64,000 bases of DNA from Leuctra nigra (Eukaryota; Arthropoda; Insecta; Plecoptera; Leuctridae), in contig OW203762.1 in assembly GCA_934045905.1 (NCBI GenBank), forward strand, positions 19,686,345-19,750,344, given 5' to 3'. Position numbers and translations under genes: made by a program. Each line of letters opens with the position of its first letter. Position 1 is the stretch's first letter. Below, one piece after another: positions 1 through 9,855 of the stretch. The notes beneath the pieces were generated by a model, which had not been told where the DNA came from, searched no databases, and worked only from the letters and a program-made list of their open reading frames with translations.

Positions 1-1330
1 CCACTCCAACAACTACAACAACTACCCCTACAACTACTACAACCACTCCAACTACTACAACAACAACCCCTACAACTACTACAACCACACCAACTACTAC
101 AACAACCACCCCTACAACTACTACAACCACTCCAACTACTACAACAACCACCCCTACAACTACTACAACCACCCCTACAACTACTACAACCACTCCAACT
201 ACTACAACAACCACCCCTACAACTACTACAACCACTCCAACTACTACAACAACCACCCCTACAACTACTACAACCACTCCAACTACTACAACAACCACCC
301 GTACAACTACTACAACCACTCCAACAACTACAACAACTACCCCTACAACTACTACAACCACTCCAACTACTACAACAACAACCCCTACAACTACTACAAC
401 CACACCAACTACTACAACAACCACCCCTACAACTACTACAACCACTCCAACTACTACAACAACCACCCCTACAACTACTACAACCACTCCAACTACTACA
501 ACAACCACCCGTACAACTACTACAACCACTCCAACAACTACAACAACTACCCCTACAACTACTACAACCACTCCAACTACTACAACAACAACCCCTACAA
601 CTACTACAACCACTCCAACTACTACAACAACCACCCCTACAACTACTACAACCACTCCAACTACTACAACAACCACCCCTACAACTACAACAACCACTCC
701 AACTACTACAACAACCACCCCTACAACTACTACAACCACTCCAACTACTACAACAACCACCCCTACAACTACTACAACCACGCCAACTACTACAACAACC
801 ACCCCTACAACTACTACAACCACTCCAACTACTACAACAACCACTCCTACAACTACTACAACCACTCCAACTACTACAACAACCACCCCTACAACTACTA
901 CAACCACTCCAACTACTACAACAACCACCCCTACAACTACTACAACCACCCCTACAACTACTACAACCACTCCAACTACTACAACAACCACCCGTACAAC
1001 TACTACAACCACTCCAACTACTACAACAACCACCCCTACTACAACGACAACTAAATCTACTACAACAACCACCCCTAAAACTACTACAACTACCACCCCT
1101 AAAACTACTACAACTACCACCCCTAAAACTACTACAACGACAACGAAATCTACTACTACTACCACCACTCCAACTTCTACAACAACCACCCCTAAAACTA
1201 CTACAACTACCACCACTCCAACTACTACAACCATACCCACCACTACTACTACAAAAACTACAACTACATCACCCACCACCACTACAACTACACCAACTAC
1301 TACTACTACCACTCCTACCACCACTACTCT
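1..1330 (+). repeat. Coding 21-bp minisatellite encoding PTTTTTT heptads
   Basis: The unit is 21 bp and alternates between cca-act-act-aca-aca-acc-acc and cct-aca-act-act-aca-acc-act, giving a 42-bp pair. Higher-order structure is visible: a variant block with ccaacaactacaacaactac recurs near 6, 321 and 531 (offsets 315 and 210, both multiples of 21), and CGT (Arg) replaces CCT near 299, 509 and 993. Spacing in multiples of 21 keeps the frame, as expected for unequal exchange within a coding array. The last 300 bp are more degenerate, with AAA and TCT codons. Confidence 0.95.
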
Positions 1331-2270
1331 CTGCCCACTCGCCTCATCCCGCGTGGTCATCATCAGTGACTACCCACCTCAGATTCCAGATCAGAATTGC
1401 ATTGGTTCTTGCTCCTACTACGATAATACCAAGTACATGTCCGTATCAGATCTAGGCCTGACCATGTCCGATACCCTGATTGTAATCGCTGGACCAAACA
1501 GTACTCCCAATACCGCAAGCTCGATGATAGATTATTGGCAATACATCTACTACCTGACTCTAACTACCAAAACTTACTTCTTTACATATCCCGTTGATCC
1601 AATTAGTGGCGATCCTAACGGAGCTATTGCCATCAGCAACTATAACTTATTAAATCAGATTCCTACAATATCGTCGGCTGCAAACGTTGAGGACTATGCT
1701 GCGTACATTGCATTAAACTCGAACGGAGATCCTTGTAGCTATTTTGCAGCTGCTGTTCCAACTACCCCCCCTACAACTACTACAAGCACTTCTACAACTA
1801 CAACTGGGCCTACAACTACGACCGCTGTTGGTAGCTGTGTAACCTCCACATCCCGTATCGTCATCATCAGCGACTATCCTCCTCAGATTGCATCTCCGAA
1901 TTGCGTAGGATCTTGCTCCTATTACGACAACTCCGAGTATATGAACGTATTCAATCTAAACCTGGGCATGTCCGATATCCTTGTAATCATTGCTGGACCA
2001 TACAGTACTCCTAATACTGCAAGCTCGATCATAGATTACTGGCAATTCATATATCTCCTGGGCCAGACTACCAAAACTTATTTCTTCACCTATCCTGTTC
2101 CAAATAGCGGCGACCCTAACGGAGCTATTGCCATCAGCAACTATAACATATTAAATCAGGTTCCTACCATTTCTTATTCTGTGACCGTTGAGGACTTTGC
2201 TGCGTATATTGCAGCAAATTCTGGTGGTAATCCTTGTGACTACTTGGCCAGTATTGGTGTTAGCAATTAG
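1..2270 (+). CDS. Mucin-like Thr/Pro-rich secreted protein, 5'-truncated, with two copies of a four-Cys domain
   Basis: The frame is open from base 3 to the stop at 2268-2270 (755 residues) with no upstream Met, so the start lies outside the window. Residues 1-443 are almost wholly PTTTTTT heptads, with a few Lys and Arg substitutions near the end; such tracts are expected to be densely O-glycosylated. Two related domains follow, about residues 444-583 and 611-755, joined by a second Thr-rich linker. Each opens with an SR(V/I)VIISDYPPQI strand, contains GSCSYYDN, a hydrophobic (V/I)IAGP stretch and SGDPNGAIAISNYN, and carries four cysteines (probably two disulfides). I do not recognise the domain; the alternating hydrophobic strands vaguely recall a vWA-like fold, but no metal site is evident. 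Likely role is a secreted or surface coat or matrix protein, which is inference from composition. It could be one exon of a longer gene. Confidence 0.8.
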   Translation, partial: TPTTTTTTPTTTTTTPTTTTTTPTTTTTTPTTTTTTPTTTTTTPTTTTTTPTTTTTTPTTTTTTPTTTTTTPTTTTTTPTTTTTTPTTTTTTPTTTTTTRTTTTTTPTTTTTTPTTTTTTPTTTTTTPTTTTTTPTTTTTTPTTTTTTPTTTTTTPTTTTTTPTTTTTTRTTTTTTPTTTTTTPTTTTTTPTTTTTTPTTTTTTPTTTTTTPTTTTTTPTTTTTTPTTTTTTPTTTTTTPTTTTTTPTTTTTTPTTTTTTPTTTTTTPTTTTTTPTTTTTTPTTTTTTPTTTTTTPTTTTTTPTTTTTTPTTTTTTPTTTTTTPTTTTTTRTTTTTTPTTTTTTPTTTTTKSTTTTTPKTTTTTTPKTTTTTTPKTTTTTTKSTTTTTTPTSTTTTPKTTTTTTTPTTTTIPTTTTTKTTTTSPTTTTTTPTTTTTTPTTTTLCPLASSRVVIISDYPPQIPDQNCIGSCSYYDNTKYMSVSDLGLTMSDTLIVIAGPNSTPNTASSMIDYWQYIYYLTLTTKTYFFTYPVDPISGDPNGAIAISNYNLLNQIPTISSAANVEDYAAYIALNSNGDPCSYFAAAVPTTPPTTTTSTSTTTTGPTTTTAVGSCVTSTSRIVIISDYPPQIASPNCVGSCSYYDNSEYMNVFNLNLGMSDILVIIAGPYSTPNTASSIIDYWQFIYLLGQTTKTYFFTYPVPNSGDPNGAIAISNYNILNQVPTISYSVTVEDFAAYIAANSGGNPCDYLASIGVSN

Positions 2271-2628
2271 GTAGAGCGATAGTTGACACAAGGTGTGTTA
2301 GTTTTCTGTTCACTTTCTATATTTTACAGTACGACGACCAAAATTGGTTATGTCGGCCTGATATGTCTAAATATGATTGTAATTTGGCTATTGTTAGTCG
2401 GTGTAACATTTGCAGTTGGTTTATGTGGAACAAAATTTGTTGTCAATTAAAGTTATCAATTAACCTGGATTTATTTTAATACCATAGCACAATTCTTGGT
2501 TTGGAACATTTGAGTTGTCTAGTTGCTCGCAGTCTTTGTAATGTTTGAGTATTGCCTGTGATTTGTGTTGTGTTGTAAAACATATATTTAATGGTATTTA
2601 TTGTAAGATTGTGATATTTATTTGGTTG

Positions 2629-2643
2629 AATAAAAGCAATAAA
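2629..2643 (+). terminator. Tandem polyadenylation signals for the mucin gene
   Basis: Two AATAAA hexamers lie at 2629-2634 and 2638-2643, about 360 bp past the mucin stop codon, in AT-rich sequence without another ORF. They fit the 3' end of that transcript. Confidence 0.6.
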
Positions 2644-3094
2644 TTTAATTCATGATATTAAATTTATTTTTATATAATATCCTACATGAACAGATTTTTT
2701 TTTTAATTGCGAACAGAGAAGGGCCCTTGCACATGTGCCCTTGCACATGGAAATGTCATGTGGTATTGACTGGAAAAACGGGACAAAATTTCCATTTGAG
2801 ATCCTTTACTAAAGAGAAGAACGTCGTCCCCGTAGCAACGTGGCTGAAAATTTGGTTCTTTATACAAATCTTGAATTTTCCACCGATCGTGTTGAAACTT
2901 GCCAGTAATGTATATAATTACGTGACTTGATTTATATTAACACTTTCACGACATTCTGTGCAGTATTTACCGAGTTATTCGTGAAAATCATCGCTTTTTT
3001 TGATGTCTTAATTTTAAACGTCAATTTCAACTGTGCAGTGAAAATAAATTTTGGTAGGCAGTGAAACTATGTAACTTGCAAAAATCAACCTGGT

Positions 3095-3407
3095 GGCCAA
3101 GTCTTGAAACTTACGCCTTCAGGACGCAAACGCTCTCGGACGTCAACAAGTCCCATTTACTGTAAGAATGACGACCTTGAAATCTACTGTTAACTGTTTA
3201 GCTTCATTTTGAATAAGGTTTTAATGACTGAATAACATCTGTAATTATAATTATAATGTTAATAACTTGTTTGCAATAGATTGCTGGATGCCAATCAAAT
3301 AAGTGACTTGACTTTATGTTTCAATGTCGATCACTCTTACAGTAAATGGGACTTTATGACGTCCGAGAGCGTTTGCGTCCTGAAAGCGTAAGTTTCAAGA
3401 CTTGGCC
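3095..3407. repeat. Foldback MITE, about 80-bp arms
   Basis: Sequence 3095-3175 (GGCCAAGTCTTGAAACTTAC...) is inverted at 3330-3407 (...GTAAGTTTCAAGACTTGGCC) with a roughly 150-bp AT-rich loop and only a few mismatches. No coding potential; a short apparent ORF starting at 3346 is made from one arm. Confidence 0.8.
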
Positions 3408-3839
3408 TCCTGAACAATATTTGGCCATGGAATCATCTGTCAAGCGAAAGGAAATAAAAAATAAGCTCACTGCCCCTAAGATATGCGCTATGAGAAGAGA
3501 AATCCATGACCTATCTATGCCCGACGTCCGATACGCGTTTCCTTGGAGGCAATGATTTTCTTCTTGGATGTGATTTCAGGCAAACTTTACCTGTATTACA
3601 AAGCGGCCACCGAACTACGTACCATGGAACATACCATTAATTGCCGTCTAAGGCGAAACTTCAATTCGCTCCGCCTCAATGTCAGCATGCGAGTGAGGGA
3701 GCGAGAAGATAATTTTATGCTATTCCTTCTCAATGTTAGAAATTGAGAAGTTCTTAACAATTATCACCTCGATAAAGAAACAATTGAAGTTTGATGCTGT
3801 TTATGGAGAGGCAATATTATCTGTCGATCAGATTGCTAC

Positions 3840-4165
3840 CGTCAATATGACTATGTAATTCTATGCCCTACAAATGTTGACTCTCTTTCCATCAACGTAC
3901 AATGGATTCAGCTAACTTTACATTGAAAAAACAAAATTCTACTTGCTTTCGCATAGTCGAACAATTTTGCATGCACTTTCAACTCGATAATAGGCACCCA
4001 GGATGCAGTTACACCTTCCGAATTTAGCCTACCATTTATGCTCAGCAGGAGGCAATTTCCTATCCGATTATCTTTCTCAATGACCATCAACAGCTCACAA
4101 GGACAAACTTTTTCCCGAGTCGGTTTATTCCTCTACAAACCTGAGTATTCTCACCATAGACATTT
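3840..4165 (+). pseudogene. Helitron Rep/helicase remnant (PIF1-like C-terminal motifs)
   Basis: Two stretches resemble the C-terminal half of the PIF1-type helicase of Helitrons. At 3840-3900 the frame reads YDYVILCPTNVDS..IN, matching the usual 'lcPxNxdvdxiN' block. At 4012-4150 it reads [40 protein letters not shown], covering helicase motifs V-VI with the diagnostic MTINxSQGQT. The protein is frameshifted, lacks the Rep domain and runs into an inverted-repeat element after 4157. A dead autonomous Helitron fragment; it shows that Helitron machinery existed in this genome. Confidence 0.7.
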
Positions 4166-4437
4166 ATACTCACTGCGTTCGAGATATGCATCTACGGGTT
4201 GGAGAGGCGTACCCAAGGTGGTTCCTAGGCCGTGACATCATGCTAAGCAATAGCAGCCATGTTGCGGTATTGGTTTGCAGAATTGGCAATCTGCCATGAT
4301 GTCTACCACGTTTTGACGCACTGACAGAATGTAAACAAATAGTAAGTACCGCAACATGGCTGCCGCATAGAGGTCGAGCATAGGTTCCCACGTCGCCATG
4401 CTAGATGCATATCTCGAACGCAGTGAGTATAAATGTC
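4158..4437. repeat. Inverted repeat with 36-bp arms inside the Helitron relic
   Basis: Arms at 4158-4194 and 4402-4437 contain CACTGCGTTCGAGATATGCA and its complement. An inner imperfect pair (gccatgttgcggta near 4255, taccgcaacatggc near 4345) continues the fold. A small foldback element interrupting the helicase remnant. Confidence 0.7.
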
Positions 4438-4564
4438 TATGTTCTCACATAGTCAACTCTCACATAGTCATTCGCATCGTCGATGAGGTCGAGTGCGGTT
4501 GTGTTTTCGCTAAGCTCTCAACCACTGATTGTGCATAGTAGTATTCTCATTGATTTGTTTATTT

Positions 4565-5470
4565 ATGATGTCGTGTACTAAGTGTAGTGAAGTATTACCA
4601 GCCGACGGATCATTTATCAAGTGCGAAGGGTGCTGTTCAGTGCTACATTTCGACAAATGCTCTGGGATTAAAAAGACGTCGTATTCTTCAAAATCCCAAG
4701 AGGCCAAGAAAGAGTGGCGTTGTCCACTCTGCCGAAAAAAGCCGCCAACTCCGTTAGAAGTGCCGGTTGCTGGTCAGCAAGCATTCAACTTTACCGACGC
4801 TACCCTTCTGGCAGCATTTGAAGATTTGAAAAAAGAATTCCGTGAAAGCTTCAAGGGCCTGACAAGTGAGTTGGTAGTTTTTAAAGAGCAGTTGACCACA
4901 GAGGTCAATGAACTAAGAGACACAGTGCAGACTTTGCAAAACCAAGTGCAAGAGAAAGACGCTGTAATCGAGAGCCTTTCTGATAAGATTAACCATCTTG
5001 ATCAATACTACAGGAACAAAAACCTGGAAATTGATAACGTGGAGTATAAGAGAGACGAGTGTGTGGAGGACTTGGTGTTGAAATTGGCTCAAGAGTTGGA
5101 AGTAGACATTGTACGGTCAGATATTGATGCAGCACACCGTTTACCAAACAGGAGCGACAACGGGCGTCAACCAAAGATTTTGGTTCAATTCTTGTCTAGG
5201 AAGAGAAGAGACGCGTTTCTAGATAAGAGGAAAGTTGCTGTTTCTAGCGACAAGATAGTCGCTGGCGGGGTGCTGAAGCAAAGAGTTTACGTGAACGAAA
5301 ATCTAACCGTGTATAACAGAGAGCTGCTGTGGACAGCTAAGCAGCGTGCTAAAGAAGTGAAGTTTAAGTTTGTATGGTGTAGACAGGGGAAGATTTTTGC
5401 ACGAAAAGACGAGGGCAGTAAATTGGTTAAAATATTCTCATTTGACGACGTTGATAAGTTCATTGCCTAG
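4565..5470 (+). CDS. LINE ORF1: PHD-like zinc finger, coiled coil, nucleic-acid-binding C-terminus
   Basis: 301 residues if translation begins at the MM pair (4565); an upstream in-frame Met at 4529 adds a hydrophobic 12-residue lead that looks fortuitous. Residues 3-63 hold a Cys-rich PHD/RING-like finger: CTKC, then CEGC, a histidine in VLHFDKC, and a closing CPLC. Residues about 90-165 are a heptad-rich coiled coil (LRDTVQTLQNQVQEKDAVIE) expected to trimerise. The C-terminal part has the DAHRLP and KILVQFLSRKRRDAFLDKR signature of ORF1 RRM/CTD-like segments. The protein should coat LINE RNA and help form the RNP. A PHD-type ORF1 is known from several CR1/L2-like and insect LINEs. Confidence 0.8.
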   Translation: MMSCTKCSEVLPADGSFIKCEGCCSVLHFDKCSGIKKTSYSSKSQEAKKEWRCPLCRKKPPTPLEVPVAGQQAFNFTDATLLAAFEDLKKEFRESFKGLTSELVVFKEQLTTEVNELRDTVQTLQNQVQEKDAVIESLSDKINHLDQYYRNKNLEIDNVEYKRDECVEDLVLKLAQELEVDIVRSDIDAAHRLPNRSDNGRQPKILVQFLSRKRRDAFLDKRKVAVSSDKIVAGGVLKQRVYVNENLTVYNRELLWTAKQRAKEVKFKFVWCRQGKIFARKDEGSKLVKIFSFDDVDKFIA

Positions 5471-5485
5471 TTAATCAAGTAGTGT

Positions 5486-8467
5486 ATGTTTTGTTTTGAT
5501 GATGTCATTGCAGATGATATTGTTGAAAATGACCGCGTTGTTGTTAGTGAACTTGATGGCTGGTGTAGTAGTATACGGGGGATAACGTTCATTCAATATA
5601 ATGTCAGATCAATCAGAAAAAATTGGGATGAGTTGAATGCAATATTGTGTAATCAGATTAGTGTATTTCATGTATTGTTGTTGTGCGAAGTATCAGTGAG
5701 CAATGTTTATGATGTTAGCTCTGTGTACAATATTGACGGGTATAACTTGTTTTGTAAAGTCAGGGAGGCTAGAAAGGGAGGTGGATTATTTCTTTATGTG
5801 AAGAAATCGATTAGTGTTGTCAAATTGCAAGAAGATTTTTCCTTTTTTGAGGGTTTGCATTGTTTATTAACTTTGGAAAATAATTTAAAATTTAATTTGT
5901 TAGCTATATATAGACCCCCTGACCTCAGTCGGGTTAGTTTCCTTACAGAACTTGAAGAGGTTGTTGATGGTTGTCGCGGTAAGAGTTTTGTTGTCCTGGG
6001 GGACATGAACATTGACCTGTTGAGGAATGGGGATGTTATTGTGCAGAGATATGAAAATATTCTTGCAGGTAGTGGGTTTTTTAAATGTATTGTAAATGCT
6101 ACTAGGGAAGAGATGAGGGAAGGAATTTTGTCTGTATCGTGTATAGATCACATATTTGTAAGGAGTAAGGCCAAGTTTATTCGCTCTGCCATTGTTACGA
6201 TCAAAACAACAGATCATTATATGGTTTTAGCTGATGTTATTCTCTCTGATGTACTTTCTGACTCACTTCCAACTGAAAGGTGCGTGAGAGTGAGGGAAGA
6301 TTTACTTTTGATGAAACTAAATGCAATTGATTGGAAGAATATGTTAAATGTAGATGGAAGTGTCAATTTGTATGAGAGTATTATGGAAGCAGTAACACAA
6401 TGCTATGACGAGGCTACCTTCACAAGTGATGCAGTGTGTAAGAGTAAAAGGATGCAGAAAAGTTGGATGAATAAGGAGATTTTTAAAAAAATGAGGGAGA
6501 GGGATAATGTATTTAAAAAATGGAAAAGCTGTAAAAGCAACCTCAGACACTCATTTGCCAGGACCTATAAAAAGTTGAGATCCCAAGTCAGAAAAGAGAT
6601 CAATATTGCGAAAATAAAGTTTTATAAAAATGAGTTTGAACGGGTCAAAGGCGATTTAAAACTTACTTGGCAGAAAATGAATATGTTGCTGGGTAAAAGT
6701 AAACAAAAGTCGGTAGATGAGATTATAGGGCAATATATGGGGAGGAAACATTCCGCCGATGTCATTGTAAGTGAATTTGCAAGGTCATTTGTGAGGGATG
6801 TTGCTTCCTTGGAACACAAATGCGAAATACAAACCCTGGTAAATAATTCTCAAACTTGCATTCAATTACAGTCGATGTACATGCCTCGCGTGACCGAAGA
6901 CAGTGTATTCGTTATTATTTCTGAGATGACCCCCAATAAAGCACCTGGATGTGATAGGTTTCGTGTACGAGATTTGAAACATTTAGCTGATGTAATCAGT
7001 CCTGTGTTGGCGAAGCTAATAAATGCGACGTTGGATTCTGGTGTAATTCCACAACAACTAAAACAATCCATTGTTAAGCCTGTGTTTAAAAAGGGTGATC
7101 ACTTAATTTTCTCTAATTACAGACCAATTTCATTGTTGCCTTCAATTGAGAAAGTTATGGAGCGTTGTATTGCTAATAAATTAGTTGAATACCTAGAAAA
7201 ATACAGAATTATTAGTGATAACCAGTTTGGCTTTCAAAGAGGGAAAAGTACGTCCGATATTTTAATCAAATTTTCAGATTTTGTAAACTCAAATCTTAAC
7301 GAAAATAATCATATAGTAGCTCTTTTTATAGATTTCTCTAAAGCCTTTGATACAATAAACCATAAAAAAATGATTAAGGCCTTGAATCGAATTGGTGTCA
7401 GAGGTCCGCTACTAAATTGGTTCAAAAGTTATTTAGGTGGTAGGACCTTTCGAGTAACAATGGGTGAATGCTCCAGTCACTTAGCGGAGAATACATCTGG
7501 GGTGCCCCAAGGCTCGATTTTGGGTCCCACTCTTTACCTAATTTATGTTAATGAAATGTTTAGTTGTGTTTCCAATTGTCGTATTTACATGTATGCCGAT
7601 GACACAGTTCTGGTTGCTGCCCATCCCCATCTAGAAAGTGCAAGAGCTACGTTGCAATTGGATTTTTCAAATGTTCTCCGTTGGACGCATGATCACAATT
7701 TAATATGTAACTCCAGTAAGACTAAAATCATGCATATCTGCTCTCCATTAAATAGAAACAGAGATGTTAATGTAAAGATTGTTTCTCATTCATATGAATG
7801 TTTGCATAGGGTAATTAATTGGAGTTGTTTCAATTGCACTGATATTATTGAAAGTGTCGAGAGTCATACTTATTTGGGTGTAAAAATAGATAGATTTTTT
7901 ACATGGCAACTACACATCAATTCAATTTGCAGCCGATTACGGTCGGTTGCTTATGCCTTATTTAATGTAAAGTATTACTTGCCCTTTGGCTTAAGGAAAA
8001 CTCTCTATCATGCTTTAGCTGAGTCAATTATGTCCTATGGACTGTTGGCTTGGGGTAGTTCATCGGAGTATTTTATTAAGAAGGTTTCCAAAATACAAGA
8101 TAAAATTATAAAGTCAATTGCACCTCCCAACCTCCTAAAAAATTATAACCTTATTAACGAAATATATTTAGAATTACATTTGTTGCCGCTTGCTGAGTTA
8201 TTTTTATATAGACTAATCTTAAAATATTATTATATTGACGATTATAAAAATAGGCATTTGGACGATACTATGAATGCACGCTTGAGAAATAAAGAAAAAT
8301 TTATTATTCCGGCATACAGAAACAAAAATGGAAAGAGGACACTTGGATATTTAATCCCTTTTATTTTTAACCAAATACCCAATAACATTGCATCACTTGA
8401 TAAGTACAGATCAGTCAAATTATGTGTTAAAAAATGGCTTCTAGAAAATCTTGCAGACTTAACTTGA
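5486..8467 (+). CDS. LINE ORF2: APE endonuclease and reverse transcriptase
   Basis: 993 residues, uninterrupted. N-terminal exonuclease/endonuclease/phosphatase domain: Asn39 in QYNVRS, Glu68 in LLCEVS, Asp173/Asn175 in GDMNIDL, and Asp221/His222 in CIDHIFV are the expected catalytic positions. RT core: KPVFKKGD, NYRPISLLP, NQFGFQRGKST, Asp616 in FIDFSKAFDTINH, SGVPQGSILGPTLY, and catalytic YADD at 703-706. The C-terminal 200 residues match the usual thumb/post-RT region (TYLGVKID, WGSSSEYF). The enzyme nicks genomic DNA and primes cDNA synthesis there (target-primed reverse transcription). No RNase H domain is seen. Its intactness contrasts with every other LINE in the window. Confidence 0.9.
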   Translation: MFCFDDVIADDIVENDRVVVSELDGWCSSIRGITFIQYNVRSIRKNWDELNAILCNQISVFHVLLLCEVSVSNVYDVSSVYNIDGYNLFCKVREARKGGGLFLYVKKSISVVKLQEDFSFFEGLHCLLTLENNLKFNLLAIYRPPDLSRVSFLTELEEVVDGCRGKSFVVLGDMNIDLLRNGDVIVQRYENILAGSGFFKCIVNATREEMREGILSVSCIDHIFVRSKAKFIRSAIVTIKTTDHYMVLADVILSDVLSDSLPTERCVRVREDLLLMKLNAIDWKNMLNVDGSVNLYESIMEAVTQCYDEATFTSDAVCKSKRMQKSWMNKEIFKKMRERDNVFKKWKSCKSNLRHSFARTYKKLRSQVRKEINIAKIKFYKNEFERVKGDLKLTWQKMNMLLGKSKQKSVDEIIGQYMGRKHSADVIVSEFARSFVRDVASLEHKCEIQTLVNNSQTCIQLQSMYMPRVTEDSVFVIISEMTPNKAPGCDRFRVRDLKHLADVISPVLAKLINATLDSGVIPQQLKQSIVKPVFKKGDHLIFSNYRPISLLPSIEKVMERCIANKLVEYLEKYRIISDNQFGFQRGKSTSDILIKFSDFVNSNLNENNHIVALFIDFSKAFDTINHKKMIKALNRIGVRGPLLNWFKSYLGGRTFRVTMGECSSHLAENTSGVPQGSILGPTLYLIYVNEMFSCVSNCRIYMYADDTVLVAAHPHLESARATLQLDFSNVLRWTHDHNLICNSSKTKIMHICSPLNRNRDVNVKIVSHSYECLHRVINWSCFNCTDIIESVESHTYLGVKIDRFFTWQLHINSICSRLRSVAYALFNVKYYLPFGLRKTLYHALAESIMSYGLLAWGSSSEYFIKKVSKIQDKIIKSIAPPNLLKNYNLINEIYLELHLLPLAELFLYRLILKYYYIDDYKNRHLDDTMNARLRNKEKFIIPAYRNKNGKRTLGYLIPFIFNQIPNNIASLDKYRSVKLCVKKWLLENLADLT

Positions 8468-8874
8468 TGTAGGGAATCGTGTTTCATATATTGTAAAATT
8501 GCTTTAGGTGAATAAATTGGAAAGGTTCTCCTTTCACGCAGTTTTTTATGTACTTTTTTGTGTTATTTTGTATCAAACTTATTTCTGTAAATGTGTTAAT
8601 TTGTGATTTCTGCGCTGTTAATCACGCGGTTGGATTTTTCTTACTTTAATTTTATTAAGTTTAATTGTACTATTTTCTTGATTGTTTTTCATATTATGTT
8701 ATTGCTATGTGCACAAGACCATTGACGATGTGACTATATTTTGTTTTGGTATCTAGCGTTCCACAGATGAGCCCTCGTGGCTTTGTGGTGTTCTCTATGT
8801 TTTTGTTATAATTTAAATGTATTATATTGTGTATCAATAAAAATAAAAAAAAAAAAAAAAAAAAAAAAAAATAT

Positions 8875-8968
8875 GGTCGGGGACAAGCTAAGTTGAACCC
8901 GCGCAAGCATGGGTCGGCGTATACCTGGCAATGCTAAACAGGGTTCAAATTATAGCCTGTCCCCGACC
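8875..8968. repeat. 94-bp hairpin MITE next to the LINE tail
   Basis: Terminal sequences GGTCGGGGACAAGCTAAG and ...GCCTGTCCCCGACC are inverted over about 26 bp with few mismatches, leaving a 40-bp loop. It begins 4 bp after the LINE poly(A). Confidence 0.65.
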
Positions 8969-9207
8969 TTACGCAGCATTATCCACAGCCCGCAATTTCC
9001 AGTCAGTCTTCATAGAGTCATTGATAGAGAACTACAAAGAAAATTGGCACAATCGACCGATGCAATTTTTACGCAAACATTGTGTATCATGAAATTCCGT
9101 TATAGTTTTCTCTATACGCCAAACATCATGGAAATTATTCAACATTATCCTTTTTCCATAATTTCACCTATTGTGAACAACTCTCTTCTTACTTCACTTG
9201 CACCTCC
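8969..9207. other. Unassigned stretch
   Basis: An open frame from 8909 to 9349 crosses this stretch but runs from a hairpin MITE into a hAT MITE and has no recognisable motif. I see no gene or repeat here. Confidence 0.4.
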
Positions 9208-9215
9208 TACCTTCC

Positions 9216-9855
9216 CAGGGGCGGATTACCCATTAGGCTGCTTAGGCTATAGCCTAGGGGCGCAAGCTTCCAGGGGGCGCCGCGGCGGCAAACAAGTTCC
9301 GAATTATGTTAAAAAAGAATGTGAAATTATAAACAAACTATCAGTATAAAGTAATATGAAAATGTGGTAACTACTGTGTAATAATTACTGTGTAGTCTTT
9401 TGAATAGAATGGAAGATATGGCGATCCCCCTCCCCCCTCATGCAAGAGTTAGTATTCCTAACTTGACTCTTGAGGTATTACAGCGATTTGGATAGAAAAA
9501 GGCGCCATTTCCTCGCACCAGATTCAATCAAATAGTGCATGCATTCTAAAAAAAGCCCTGCGGGGCGTCTGTATTCTTCTAATGCCGTCATTCTCGCGGG
9601 TTTGACATCCCATTTTAGGCAGTTTCTGTGATTACAGCGTCGTTACATGATTTTAAGAGAAAAAAGCACCATTTTAAAGTCCAAGATTCATTATAAAAGT
9701 CTTCAAAATCCAAAAGAGGCCCTGCGGGGCAAGTTGAGGGCTGTTGAAATGGACAGGGTGGAATGGTTCGTTTCTTTTTTGTGGCCGGGGGGGGGGGGAG
9801 GGGGGCGCCACGTGTGAATTAGCCTAGGGGCGCCAAACTGTTTAATCCGCCCCTG
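9216..9855. mobile_element. hAT-type MITE with perfect 8-bp target duplication
   Basis: The 640-bp element begins CAGGGGCGGATTA and ends TAATCCGCCCCTG (13-bp terminal inverted repeats). It is flanked by identical 8-mers, taccttcc, at 9208-9215 and 9856-9863, the hAT hallmark. Subterminal GC-rich stretches (ttagcctaggggcgc) recur near both ends. Non-autonomous, no ORF. Two copies of the palindromic GCCCTGCGGGGC lie inside (near 9555 and 9719). Confidence 0.95.

Larger units (their letters stand above)
4468..8871 (+). mobile_element. Near-intact non-LTR retrotransposon (APE-type LINE, Jockey/CR1 group)
   Basis: A two-ORF LINE with 5' UTR, ORF1 (4565-5470), a 15-bp spacer, ORF2 (5486-8467), a 370-bp 3' UTR with AATAAA at 8836 and a 27-A tail (8845-8871). 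The proposed 5' end is CATTCGCATCGTCG at 4468, resembling the CATTCG starts of Jockey-like internal promoters; that boundary is inference. Both ORFs are open from end to end and the endonuclease and RT motifs are intact, so this copy is young and may be competent. The A tail argues for a Jockey/LOA-like clade over classical CR1, which ends in short microsatellites. I could not identify a convincing target-site duplication. Confidence 0.85.

Noticed and set aside
1..1330. Telomere or CRISPR-like array
   Set aside because: Units have no spacers and stay in frame with the downstream ORF; it is a coding minisatellite in a eukaryote.
8909..9349. 146-codon open frame
   Set aside because: Starts in a hairpin MITE and ends inside a hAT MITE; no family motif.
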